From contig NZ_CP157575.1 of NCBI RefSeq assembly GCF_051628905.1, positions 682,001 to 746,000 on the forward strand: DNA of 64,000 nucleotides. The letters run 5' to 3'. This document shows, in pieces, positions 1 to 7,846 of the stretch (positions are counted from its first letter, which is position 1; each line of letters starts with the position of its first letter). The translations under genes were made by a program, and so were the position numbers. The notes beneath the pieces were generated by a model, which did no database searches, had not been told where the DNA came from, and saw only the letters and a list, made by a program, of their open reading frames with translations. Source of the DNA: Asaia sp037151935 (GTDB taxonomy: Bacteria > Pseudomonadota > Alphaproteobacteria > Acetobacterales > Acetobacteraceae).

Positions 1-1
1 T

Positions 2-397
2 CTGGCTATGGCGCTGGGCGTCGTGGCCGGGCTCTGCAACTTCATCCCCTATATTGGTGCCATTCTCGGCGCGATACCGGCTGTTCTTATCGCTCTCTCG
101 CAGGGAACGCGCACAGGGCTGATGGTGGCAGGGCTCTACTGCGTCATCCAGTTTCTCGAAGGCAATGTGCTGGCTCCGCTCATTCAGCGGCACGCTGTAC
201 ACATGCCCCCTGCTCTCGCCATTCTGGCTCAGACCGTATTCGGCACTATCCTCGGTGTGCCTGGGCTTATCCTTGCGTCTCCCCTCACAGCTGCGCTTCT
301 GGCGATAGGCGATACGGCTACGGCACCACTTGAGGAGAAAATGCGTACCGGAGAGACCATGGGTGACTCGCCTTTGTCTCACGATGGTGCTGACTGA
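2..397 (+). CDS. AI-2E family transporter (DUF20 permease), C-terminal part only
   Basis: This is the C-terminal end of an integral membrane permease of the AI-2E transporter (DUF20/PerM) family; the reading frame is open to the left edge, so the true start lies outside the window. Visible are the family's late hydrophobic segments, beginning with a glycine-rich stretch (NFIPYIGAILGAIPAVLIAL), then a segment containing EGNVLAPLIQ, then a final Gly/Leu-rich helix ending in a short polar tail. The EGNVLAPLIQ region is the most recognisable family signature. Members range from autoinducer-2 exporters to Na+/H+ antiporters and permeases of unknown substrate, so no substrate is assigned. No terminator with a U-run is obvious directly after the stop codon. 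Confidence 0.85.
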   Translation: MAMALGVVAGLCNFIPYIGAILGAIPAVLIALSQGTRTGLMVAGLYCVIQFLEGNVLAPLIQRHAVHMPPALAILAQTVFGTILGVPGLILASPLTAALLAIGDTATAPLEEKMRTGETMGDSPLSHDGAD

Positions 398-747
398 GTT
401 CTTTACTCTTTACCCCTTACTGCACTTGACCGCGGTTTTGTTACCGCGTGCCCAGTGCGTGGAGCCGTAAACCAGCACATTCCATTTTGAACAACTCCTT
501 CCGTCGTTTCACCTCGCGAGCCGGTATTCCTGCGAGGAGAGGCGATCTCAGCACCGGGATATTCTGCTCCACGGTCCTGTTCTGCCGCCCGACTGGCTAA
601 GCACAGGACCCTTGCTCGAGATTCAACTGGATACTCACTGAGCGCTGAAACATTCCCGCGCGCACCTGAACCCGGCTCCCTGACACTCCATTCTTCCCCG
701 TTTTCAGAGCATCGCTTCCGACGGTAACGGTGCGTCTCATTTTTCTC
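398..747. other. Gene-free stretch between permease and merR
   Basis: About 350 bases with no convincing gene. A 122-codon open frame runs through it on the minus strand, but its translation is Arg/Glu-rich, low in hydrophobic core residues and resembles no family I know. No repeat or RNA gene was recognised. Confidence 0.5.
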
Positions 748-779
748 TTGCTCCTGACACTGTGTCAGCATCGCATTCT
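748..779 (+). promoter_or_regulatory. Probable MerR-type promoter/operator with palindrome in spacer
   Basis: A perfect palindrome CTGACAC-T-GTGTCAG lies at 754-768. It sits in the middle of a 20-bp spacer between a weak -35-like TTGCTC (748-753) and a weak -10-like CATTCT (774-779). MerR-family activators bind dyads inside over-long 19-20 bp spacers, and the merR gene starts 27 bases downstream. Seen: the dyad and its position. Inferred: that it is the autoregulatory operator. The hexamers alone are poor matches. Confidence 0.5.
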
Positions 780-806
780 ACATGCGGCACAAATGCAGGG
801 GGTTTG

Positions 807-1580
807 ATGACACGCGACAGATCGATCGGGGAGATGGCGGCTCAATGCGGGCTCTCGGCACGCAGCCTGCGTCATCTCGAAGAGAAGGGCCTGATATGCC
901 CGAAGCGGAGCGAAGCCGGTCGTCGCGTTTACGGCGCGCAGGAAGTCGGACTTATTACGCGCGTTCTGTTGCTGCGTCAGACCGGTTACCGCCTGTCCGA
1001 AATATCATCAGCCATGCTGCACCCCTCCCTGGATGCCCGGAGCCTGGTCGAAACCCAGATCCTGCATCTGAGCGCCAAACAGAGACAGGTCACGCTCATG
1101 CTGCGACGTCTGCATGAAACACTGACCCTGCTCGAAACACACGAAGCGCCGGATGTGGATGGGCTTTGTTCCCTTATCAGAGAGGCACAGAACATTATGT
1201 CGCAGAATGATCTCAAGACAGTCGCAAAGCAGTATTTCACGGAAGAAGAGTGGGAACGCTGGCAGGAAGTGGGCAACAAGCTGTTTCCGGGCGAGGCCCG
1301 CACCCGGTACGAGCAAGAATGGTCAACGCTCCTCGACCGCATCGAAAAAGCCATTGCATCAGATGTTGCACCCGGTTCACCCGAAGCCGTTCTACTCACG
1401 CAGGAATGGATGACCCTGCAGCAGCCCATGGTCGAGGCACTCGGCAAGGAACATTGGAACAAGGCCGCCAGAATGTATGGCGATATGGCGCAATGGGAGA
1501 CCGAGACCGCCAGGGCGCCATTCAGCCAGGAAGTCTACCGCTTCATTTCAGAGACCGCCCGTCTCACCCGTGGAAGCTGA
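807..1580 (+). CDS. MerR family regulator with TipAS effector domain
   Basis: Transcriptional regulator of 257 residues. The N-terminal ~70 residues form a MerR winged helix (SIGEMAAQCGLSARSLRHLEEKGLI, then RVYGAQEV). This is followed by a dimerisation helix (~75-130) and a C-terminal TipAS-type domain (~135-250) with the usual motif FTEEEWERWQ and a Trp-rich helical pattern. TipAS domains of the Streptomyces TipA class bind thiopeptide antibiotics or other drugs, so a multidrug or toxin sensor is likely, but the ligand here is unknown. I chose the ATG at 807 because it follows a G-rich Shine-Dalgarno stretch and matches the usual MerR start; an ATG-like start at 762 would add 15 unrelated residues and overlap the palindrome. 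The gene stands alone, between its own dyad and a strong terminator. Confidence 0.88.
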   Translation: MTRDRSIGEMAAQCGLSARSLRHLEEKGLICPKRSEAGRRVYGAQEVGLITRVLLLRQTGYRLSEISSAMLHPSLDARSLVETQILHLSAKQRQVTLMLRRLHETLTLLETHEAPDVDGLCSLIREAQNIMSQNDLKTVAKQYFTEEEWERWQEVGNKLFPGEARTRYEQEWSTLLDRIEKAIASDVAPGSPEAVLLTQEWMTLQQPMVEALGKEHWNKAARMYGDMAQWETETARAPFSQEVYRFISETARLTRGS

Positions 1581-1583
1581 GCG

Positions 1584-1618
1584 AAAAGGGGGGCAGGTTT
1601 GCCCTACCCCCCTTTTTT
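1584..1618. terminator. Bidirectional Rho-independent terminator
   Basis: Four A, a GC-rich hairpin (GGGGGG at 1588-1593 pairing with CCCCCC at 1607-1612, extended inward by AGG/CCT across one mismatch) and six T at 1613-1618. It ends the merR transcript on the plus strand. It can also stop the convergent minus-strand sugar operon that ends at 1680. Confidence 0.85.
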
Positions 1619-1679
1619 CCATTTCTCGCTGTTCCCGCGTTGCGCGTAGAAGAGACGGCGCAAGGGGGCAAAATGTGCC

Positions 1680-2141
1680 TCAGGGCACGTCCGTCTTCCG
1701 GAAACCTTGCCCGTCTATCAGATGATGGAGAAGGGCCCAGTCTTCGTCGCTGAAACTCTGCACCTTGAGACGGGCTTGAGAATTGACGCGTGTTATAGCT
1801 GTATTGTTCCAGTCAGCACCGCTGATTCCGGTCCAGAGCGCCAGTTCGAACGCCCCGCCATCCGGGTTACGACCTCTGATCACAACATCGCCCGTCGAAG
1901 GTGCGGGAGATGTGAGCGGCGCCCAATGGCTCTTATGGCCCTTGAGCCACTGATTGAGCTGCCTTGTCTCGTCCGCGTTCAGCACGCGAGTTTGCCCGGT
2001 CTGCTCGATTGTGAGCGTCACATCGCTCACTGTCTCGAATTTGAGCGGCCGCAGCGACGGTAGAGCGAAAGCCCATATGATCGCGACCGTCGCAAGCACG
2101 AGAGTGACAAATCCGACAACGAAAAGTGTTTCCTTTCTCAC
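1680..2141 (-). CDS. Hypothetical single-pass membrane protein in nucleotide-sugar operon
   Basis: A 153-residue protein I do not recognise. Residues ~7-29 form one strong hydrophobic helix, so the protein is probably anchored in the inner membrane with a ~120-residue soluble domain outside. That domain contains several Trp and a repeated DLTIEQTG/RVLNADET-like polar pattern. It has no cysteines and no catalytic motif I can name. The start codon overlaps the stop of the upstream aminotransferase gene by four bases (ATGA), a sign of translational coupling, so it belongs to the dehydratase-aminotransferase operon and may act on the same surface glycan. It is the last gene before the bidirectional terminator at 1584-1618. 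The function is open. Confidence 0.7.
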   Translation of the reverse strand: MRKETLFVVGFVTLVLATVAIIWAFALPSLRPLKFETVSDVTLTIEQTGQTRVLNADETRQLNQWLKGHKSHWAPLTSPAPSTGDVVIRGRNPDGGAFELALWTGISGADWNNTAITRVNSQARLKVQSFSDEDWALLHHLIDGQGFRKTDVP

Positions 2142-3295
2142 TCGCCGCGCTCCAGAGAGAAAAAACCCTGAACGGCAGCGATGATCCGTGCCACCTCGTC
2201 ATCAGTCAGTTCAGGATGCAGCGGCAGGGCCAGAATACGCGCGCCCAGCCCTTCGGAAACCGGCAGCGTGACCGTCTCGTCATGATGCTCTGCGTAGGCG
2301 GGCTGCTCATGAAGCGGCTTCGGGTAATAGACCACGCTGGGAATGCCCTCGTCACCGAGATGGGCCTGAAGCGCGTTACGTATTTCCGCGTCGGGAAGCA
2401 AAATCGAATAGATTGCCCACGCGCTTCGTGACCCGGCCACACGTTGAGGAGTCGTGACCAGACCGGACAGAGCTGCATCATAACGACACGCTATGGTCTC
2501 ACGCCGCTCCAGCTCCTCTTCGAAACGATCGAGCTTGGCAAGCAGGATGGCTGCCTGAAGCGTGTCGAGACGGCCATTCAGCCCGATACGCAGTACTTCA
2601 TAGCGCGTACGCCCCTCGCCATGGCTGCGCAGCGAGCGATAAAGCGCCGCACGTTCGGCATCGTCGGTCAGTATCGCCCCGCCATCGCCATAGGCACCCA
2701 ACGGCTTGGATGGAAAGAAAGATAGCGTCGTCGCCAGAGCCTCACGCCCCAGCTTGCGACCATCAAGCGAGGCACCGAAAGCCTGGGCGCAATCGGCCAT
2801 GAGAATCAGATCCTGCTCGGCGGCGATGCGCCGCAGGGCTTCCCACGAGGCGGGCTGGCCAAAAAGATCGACGCCGATGATCACGCGCGGCTCAAGCTCT
2901 TCCTGCGCGCGGATGGACGCGATACGCGCAGCGAGATTGCCTGGGTCGATCTGAAAGGTTGCGGGATCGACGTCGACAAACACAGGCGTCGCCCCGAGCA
3001 GGAGCACGACTTCTGCCGTGGCGGTATAGGTGAAGGCTGGCAGAAACACCGCGTCGCCCGGCCCGATCTCTTCTGCCATGAGTACCATCAGCAACGCGTC
3101 GGTACCCGATGAGACGCTGATTGCATGGGCGGCGCCGCTATAGGCACAAAGCCGCGACTCAAGTTCCTGAACTTCAGGCCCCATCACGAATTTGCAATGG
3201 GACAGGACGGTATCGATGCGCTCGCGCAAGGGCGCGCCCAGTCGGGCCTGCTGTCTCGGCAGATCGAGAAATTGGATGGGGGCTTTTTCGCTCAT
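2138..3295 (-). CDS. DegT/DnrJ/EryC1/StrS family PLP-dependent sugar aminotransferase
   Basis: Enzyme of 385 residues that transfers an amino group, normally from glutamate, to a keto-sugar nucleotide. The fold-type I signature is clear: GTDA for cofactor phosphate binding (~64-67), the Asp that contacts the PLP pyridine nitrogen (MADCAQ, Asp168), and the Schiff-base Lys197 in FFPSKPLGAYGDGG. The opening IQFLDLPRQQARL and the late VYYPKPLHEQPAY resemble WbpE/WlbC-type enzymes that aminate C3 of UDP-sugar uronates. Because the upstream gene is a 4,6-dehydratase, a C4 aminotransferase is equally possible. It lies 53 bases downstream of the dehydratase gene and overlaps the next gene by four bases, so the three form one operon. 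Family is certain, position on the sugar is not. Confidence 0.92.
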   Translation of the reverse strand: MSEKAPIQFLDLPRQQARLGAPLRERIDTVLSHCKFVMGPEVQELESRLCAYSGAAHAISVSSGTDALLMVLMAEEIGPGDAVFLPAFTYTATAEVVLLLGATPVFVDVDPATFQIDPGNLAARIASIRAQEELEPRVIIGVDLFGQPASWEALRRIAAEQDLILMADCAQAFGASLDGRKLGREALATTLSFFPSKPLGAYGDGGAILTDDAERAALYRSLRSHGEGRTRYEVLRIGLNGRLDTLQAAILLAKLDRFEEELERRETIACRYDAALSGLVTTPQRVAGSRSAWAIYSILLPDAEIRNALQAHLGDEGIPSVVYYPKPLHEQPAYAEHHDETVTLPVSEGLGARILALPLHPELTDDEVARIIAAVQGFFSLERGE

Positions 3296-3348
3296 TGCAC
3301 CTTGTTTCCATCTTCAGCCACCGAAGGCGACCCTCATATGGCGCTGGA

Positions 3349-5370
3349 CTATGCCACAGACCCGTCATTTTTCGAAGGCGACGCATCGCCGCTGTTTTCA
3401 GTCGTACCTGCCTGCAGGCGACGTACTTCACCCAGAGGATTATGCGCGAATTCGGGCACCAGCTCTTGCATGACGCCCAGCGCCTGTTCGACCTCATCGC
3501 GATGACTGACCCGCTCCAGTTCCTGAAGCAGGGCGGCGGCTGCGTTAAGATCGACAATCCGAGGCGTGGCCATCTTGAGCCCGGGCGCATCGGTCGGCAC
3601 AGGCGCCTCACGCCCGTGAAACAGCTCTTCGTACAGTTTTTCGCCAGGGCGCAGTCCGGTGAAACGGATCGCCACGTCCTCATCGGGCTTGAGGCCCGCG
3701 AGACGGATCATCTGTCGCGCCAAATCCAGAATGCGCACGGGCTCGCCCATGTCGAGGACGAAAATGCCGCCCTGCTGCAAGCGCATATCCGTCTCGTCGG
3801 TCTGGTTACGCAAGGCCGTGCCACGTACGCTGGCCTGCAACACAAGCCCAACGGCTTCAGGCACCGTCATGAAATACCGCGTCATGCCGGGATGCGTCAC
3901 CGTCAACGGGCCGCCCTGCTCGAGTTGACGCCGGAACAAGGGAACCACAGAGCCGGTCGACCCCAGGACGTTACCGAAGCGCACAGTGACGCAGCGGAAG
4001 CTCGATCCTCTCGCCTCGGCGGCCACGGCAAGCGCCTGACAATAGATTTCCGCGCAGCGCTTGGAGGCGCCCATGATGCTCGACGGATTGACCGCCTTGT
4101 CGCTCGAGATGAGCACCATGGCCGAGGCGGCATGGCGTATGGCCGCATCGGCCACGATGCGCGTGCCGATCACGTTGGTCAGCACGCCCTCGCAGGGATT
4201 GGCCTCGACGATAGGCACATGTTTCAGCGCGGCTGCATGAAAGACCAAAGCGGGTTTATGTGTCGCAAAAATCTCATCGACACGCTGCGCATCACGTATA
4301 TTGGCCACGATCACCTGACGCGGCACCAAGGGGTAACGCTCGGATAATTCGAGATCGATCTGCCAGAGCGCAAATTCGCCATGGTCGAGCAAGAGCAACT
4401 GACTGGGGCCGAATTGGGCGACCTGACGAACCAGCTCTGACCCTATCGTGCCGCCTGCTCCGGTAACCAGTACCACCTGCCCCTGAATAAGACGCGCCAT
4501 GCCCTCCCGGTCGAGCGGCACTTCGGGGCGGTTCAGAAGGTCTTCCAGAGCGATAGGCCGCATCTGGATTTCCTCGGCAGGTGTCAGGCTGGTGAGCGAC
4601 GGCGCGCGCTGGACGGCAATGCCATGGGCCTGACCCGCATCAAGGACGACGGAGAGCTGCGAACCGCGCCACTCGGGATCGGTGACGATCACGCTATCCG
4701 GCAGGGAGTCGCCCTGGCTCATGCGTGCGAGTACGGCCGACAGATCGTTGGCAACACCCAGTATCGGCACGCCATGCAGACGACGACCCTGTTGCCCGGG
4801 TGATCTCGTGACCAGACCGAGCACATCGTAATGCCTGTCCGAAGCGCGTTCGAGCGCACGCAGGAACAGATCGGCGCTCAGATCCGACCCGGCCAGGAGC
4901 ACCCGTATTTTTTGCCCCTGCGCCTGCTGCCGCACTGTGCCATAGACTCGGGTCAGGAGACGTCCCCCTCCAAGCCCTACGAGCAGAACGAGGGCGTAGA
5001 TGAGGGGAAAAGTCGGAGACGGAAGCGGAAACCCCGTCAGAAAAATCATGAGCGAGAAGAGTGCTGCACCCGCGACCGACGCAGCGGCAATGCCCCTCAG
5101 ATCGGCAACTCCCGAAAAGCGCCAGTATTGCTGCGGGATACGAAAGGGGAGCCCGCTCACAATCAGGGTGATGGCCCCGCCCATGATGAACCAGAGCGGA
5201 TGCAACAGCCCGTCATGAGGGGCCGCCAGAAAGCGCGCCACCGGCGCCGCCAGCCCTGAAATCAGGCCATCGGCGAGGACATTGACAGCGATACGCCCGG
5301 TCGGTCGGTGGCGTCTCGCCACGGATTGAGGCACGGGAGCTGGACTATGAGGATGTTGCTTCGCGTTCAC
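3349..5370 (-). CDS. Membrane-bound nucleoside-diphosphate-sugar 4,6-dehydratase (CapD/WbpM/PglF type)
   Basis: Large polysaccharide biosynthesis protein of 673 residues, the usual length for the WbpM/PglF/CapD class. The first ~150 residues hold about four hydrophobic segments, followed by a CoA-binding-like Rossmann region (IRVLLAGSDLSADLFL, ~155-170) and the extended SDR catalytic domain. The NAD motif TGAGGTIG is at ~303-310. The active-site region is ISSDKAVNPSSIMGASK, giving Met433 and Lys437 in place of the classical Tyr-x3-Lys, as is normal for this membrane-bound class. It should convert UDP-GlcNAc to UDP-4-keto-6-deoxy sugar at the inner membrane. It is the first gene of an operon with the DegT aminotransferase. 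It is divergent from the WbpL-like transferase at 5459, so the 88-base gap probably holds two promoters. Confidence 0.9.
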   Translation of the reverse strand: MNAKQHPHSPAPVPQSVARRHRPTGRIAVNVLADGLISGLAAPVARFLAAPHDGLLHPLWFIMGGAITLIVSGLPFRIPQQYWRFSGVADLRGIAAASVAGAALFSLMIFLTGFPLPSPTFPLIYALVLLVGLGGGRLLTRVYGTVRQQAQGQKIRVLLAGSDLSADLFLRALERASDRHYDVLGLVTRSPGQQGRRLHGVPILGVANDLSAVLARMSQGDSLPDSVIVTDPEWRGSQLSVVLDAGQAHGIAVQRAPSLTSLTPAEEIQMRPIALEDLLNRPEVPLDREGMARLIQGQVVLVTGAGGTIGSELVRQVAQFGPSQLLLLDHGEFALWQIDLELSERYPLVPRQVIVANIRDAQRVDEIFATHKPALVFHAAALKHVPIVEANPCEGVLTNVIGTRIVADAAIRHAASAMVLISSDKAVNPSSIMGASKRCAEIYCQALAVAAEARGSSFRCVTVRFGNVLGSTGSVVPLFRRQLEQGGPLTVTHPGMTRYFMTVPEAVGLVLQASVRGTALRNQTDETDMRLQQGGIFVLDMGEPVRILDLARQMIRLAGLKPDEDVAIRFTGLRPGEKLYEELFHGREAPVPTDAPGLKMATPRIVDLNAAAALLQELERVSHRDEVEQALGVMQELVPEFAHNPLGEVRRLQAGTTENSGDASPSKNDGSVA

Positions 5371-5458
5371 GCGACACTTATAGCCCCAAAATCGTTTCCC
5401 CGGCGATGGGCTCTCACCACGCTTTTATACTGCTCGTGAAAAAAATGCGGATCTGAAG

Positions 5459-6463
5459 ATGATACCCCTGATCATTTGTTGTCTCAGCGCTGCTGGCATC
5501 AGCGTCGCCCTCATCTTTCACATGATCCGCGTCGGGGTGATGGACGTGCCGGGCCACCGCAGTTCACACACCCGTCCCACCCCGAAAGGCGGCGGTATTG
5601 GCATCGTCGTCGGCTTTCTTCTCGTCTTTCCGATCAGCCAGCTCTGGACGCAGGGAGATCTGCCAGGGATTTCCCTGCTCCTGCCCCTCCTCGCCATTGC
5701 GCTGCTGGCGCTTTTCTCCTGGCTCGACGACATCCACTCCTATCGGGCGTCTTTGAAACTGGGTGTTCAGGGTATCGCCGCGCTCATGGTGCTGACTGGC
5801 ATGGCTTTCGGCGGCCAAGCCTTGCCGGACGTCTCGCTGCCGCTCCTCGCCTGCCTGCTCGGAATCGACTTCTGCTGGCTCGTCTATGTCACCAACGCGC
5901 TCAATTTCATCGATGGCATCAACGGTCTGGCATCGGGCAGCATGGCGCTCAGCGCCTTGATCATGGCGTGGCTCTTCGAACAAGCGGGGCAGGCCGGGCT
6001 GACGCATGCTGCGCTGATATTGACCGCCTGCCTCATTGCCTTTCTGCCATTCAACTTCCCGAAAGCGCGCATCTTCATGGGGGATGTAGGCAGTCAGGGC
6101 GCGGGGCTGGCACTGTCTTGGTTCGGGCTTGAGGCCGCACTCGCAACATCCCATCCTCTCATCATGCCCTTTCTGCTCTGCGGCATTCTGTTCGACGTTG
6201 CTTTCACGCTGATGCGACGCGCGATCGCTGGCGACGCTCTGGCGCAGGCTCATCGCAGCCATCTTTACCAACTGGCGACACGCGCCGGTATGTCCCCGGT
6301 TCTGGTGACGCTGATCTATTGGCTGTTCGTGATATGGGGCGGTTTCGTCTGTGTGCAGCCCCTGCCACTTGGGGCAAGACTGGCTCTGCTTCTCACGCCA
6401 CAGATTCTCTGGATGGCGCTGGTCACCTCCCGCGCGCGCAATGCTGCGCTGGGCAAGTGGTAA
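5459..6463 (+). CDS. WecA/WbpL-like polyprenyl-phosphate sugar-1-phosphate transferase
   Basis: Multi-pass inner-membrane enzyme of 334 residues in the glycosyl transferase family 4 (MraY/WecA) superfamily. It moves a UDP-linked HexNAc-1-phosphate onto undecaprenyl phosphate, the first membrane step of O-antigen or capsule synthesis. Motifs: SSHTRPTPKGGGIGI near residue 35-48, the Asp pair WLDDIH (90-91), NFIDGINGLA (~149-158) and the cytoplasmic loop FPKARIFMGDVGSQ. It starts 88 bases from and divergent to the 4,6-dehydratase gene. Together with the aminotransferase this makes a compact module for making and loading an amino-deoxy sugar. It ends eight bases before the convergent acetyltransferase gene, leaving no room for a separate terminator. 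Confidence 0.9.
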   Translation: MIPLIICCLSAAGISVALIFHMIRVGVMDVPGHRSSHTRPTPKGGGIGIVVGFLLVFPISQLWTQGDLPGISLLLPLLAIALLALFSWLDDIHSYRASLKLGVQGIAALMVLTGMAFGGQALPDVSLPLLACLLGIDFCWLVYVTNALNFIDGINGLASGSMALSALIMAWLFEQAGQAGLTHAALILTACLIAFLPFNFPKARIFMGDVGSQGAGLALSWFGLEAALATSHPLIMPFLLCGILFDVAFTLMRRAIAGDALAQAHRSHLYQLATRAGMSPVLVTLIYWLFVIWGGFVCVQPLPLGARLALLLTPQILWMALVTSRARNAALGKW

Positions 6464-6471
6464 GGGCCATC

Positions 6472-7002
6472 TCAGCCGGGCTTGAGACGTTCGAATATCA
6501 GAATCGGTTCACCTAAATAGGTTGATCGTGCAAAGAGGCTGAAGCCGTGACGTGCTGCCACGCCGAGAGAGGCCCTGTTTTGCGGGTCGATGATACAGAC
6601 AGACCGCTTGTGTCCCTTCTCACGATCGAGCCACGAACAGGCTGCGGCCACAGCCTCCTGCCCATATCCTTGGCCGTGGCACCATGACGCAAGAACCCAC
6701 CCGGCTTCGGGAAAGCCATCGAGTGTTGGCTCGATGCCGCGGATATTTTCACCAAAACCGACCGTTCCGACGAAGCGACCCGATTGCCGCTCGCGCACGA
6801 TCCAGAAGCCGAAACCGAGAATATCCCAAAAGCCGCGATAGCGTATCAACCGCTCCCAGCTATCGGAGCGGGTCGCGGGCAAACGCGTCGTATACCGCGT
6901 TACAACAGGATCAGCGCGCATGGTCGCGAAATCGTCGAAATCTCCCAACGCCGGAAGCGCCAGAGTCAGACGCTCTGTTTCGATCTCTCGCGCATCGCTC
7001 AT
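6472..7002 (-). CDS. GNAT family N-acetyltransferase (RimJ/RimL-like)
   Basis: Soluble acetyl-CoA-dependent acetyltransferase of 176 residues. It opens with the RimJ/RimL-type phrase IETERLTLALPALGDFDDFATMRADP. The acetyl-CoA site is GWVLASWCHGQGYGQEAVAAAC (about 110-132), which matches the R/Q-x-x-G-x-G/A motif A. A C-terminal strand NRASLGVAARHGF is the typical motif B. Members of this branch acetylate N-terminal amines of ribosomal proteins, antibiotics or amino sugars; the substrate cannot be read from the sequence. A role on the adjacent amino-sugar pathway is possible but is only inference from location. Confidence 0.85.
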   Translation of the reverse strand: MSDAREIETERLTLALPALGDFDDFATMRADPVVTRYTTRLPATRSDSWERLIRYRGFWDILGFGFWIVRERQSGRFVGTVGFGENIRGIEPTLDGFPEAGWVLASWCHGQGYGQEAVAAACSWLDREKGHKRSVCIIDPQNRASLGVAARHGFSLFARSTYLGEPILIFERLKPG

Positions 7003-7076
7003 GATACTTCACCTGTTACGGCCTCGGGGTCTTCCCGCCTGCCGGTGGGTCAGAAAGCGACAAGCCCTCTCGAGAC

Positions 7077-7110
7077 AAAAAAAGCCGCCCCCTCTCGGGA
7101 AGCGGCCTTT
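7077..7110 (-). terminator. Rho-independent terminator downstream of marR gene
   Basis: Read on the minus strand: stem GCCGC / GCGGC around a loop region of about 13 bases, followed at once by seven T (A-run at 7077-7083 on the plus strand). It lies just after the MarR gene stop. Confidence 0.75.
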
Positions 7111-7122
7111 CGGTCTTCAGCC

Positions 7123-7157
7123 CCGCCAGAGTCCTTCAACAAGAAGGGCTCTGGCGG
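7123..7157. other. Long perfect hairpin, 15-bp stem
   Basis: CCGCCAGAGTCCTTC (7123-7137) pairs with GAAGGGCTCTGGCGG (7143-7157) across a five-base loop, with one G-T wobble. It lies between the end of the MarR gene and its U-run terminator. It may protect the mRNA 3' end or be a second, U-less terminator arm. Confidence 0.7.
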
Positions 7158-7174
7158 AAGCCATGGCTTCGCAA

Positions 7175-7579
7175 TCAGCCAGCGATACGGCGCACATTCA
7201 TGCGTTCGACCGAGCTGCGCGCAGTCTTGGCAGCAGGCTTCGTCGTGCCCGAGGCTTCGCTCATCAGCGAGCGCATTTCGCGCAGGAAAGCCGAGCCCTT
7301 GAGCGTGCGCTGCACCAGAACCGAGCGGCGATCCAGCGGATCGACCTTGCGACGGGCGAGGTCCAGTTCACCGAGGCGGTCGAGGGCACGCGTGATGGCG
7401 GGTTTGGAAACATTGAGTTCCTGAGCAAGGCCGCGAACTGTGTGCGCCCCGTCCTGCAGATAGCAGGTCAGAAACACACCAAGCTGACGCGCCGAGAGAT
7501 CAGGGCCATCCTTGCGCACGAGCGAAACGATCGTGTCGCGAAGAAGGTTCAGCATCTGGTCATTCTGTGCCTGGGCCAT
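7175..7579 (-). CDS. MarR family transcriptional regulator
   Basis: Small winged-helix regulator of 134 residues. The recognisable core is LSARQLGVFLTCYLQDGAHTVRGLAQELNVSKPAITRALDRLGELDLARRKVDPLDRRSVLVQRT, about residues 27-94. The recognition helix is VSKPAITRALDRL and the wing is DPLDRRSVLV. MarR proteins dimerise and repress promoters until they bind a small phenolic or oxidising ligand. The C-terminal tail (SGTTKPAAKTARSSVERMNVRRIAG) is basic and disordered, which is not typical and may add DNA contacts. The gene is alone on its strand with its own terminator. The ligand and targets are unknown; nearby genes suggest only autoregulation. Confidence 0.9.
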   Translation of the reverse strand: MAQAQNDQMLNLLRDTIVSLVRKDGPDLSARQLGVFLTCYLQDGAHTVRGLAQELNVSKPAITRALDRLGELDLARRKVDPLDRRSVLVQRTLKGSAFLREMRSLMSEASGTTKPAAKTARSSVERMNVRRIAG

Positions 7580-7846
7580 CGAAAAAACTCCTGAATGCGT
7601 CGCGCAGTGGGCGCGGCTGAAATGGTCTTACCCGTCGCCCAAGTAAGCCACCCCGGATTTGCCAGCAGACATTTCCGGGACGCCACGCCTTGGGTGCGTG
7701 TCCTATCGGCGCTTGCTCTAGGAATGGGGCGGGTTACGTCCCGATCAGCGTTGCATTCCTACAACATGCGCCAAACGATACGCAGTCATATAGGTTCGTT
7801 TTGGTAATCGGTTTAGTATCTTTTTGTTGAAACTCAGGGACTAAGC

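Noticed and set aside
403..771. 122-codon minus-strand frame between the permease and merR
   Set aside because: Arg/Glu-rich, no family resemblance and no Shine-Dalgarno of note.
3121..4347. 408-codon plus-strand open frame
   Set aside because: Antisense to the aminotransferase and dehydratase genes; Arg/His-rich without similarity.
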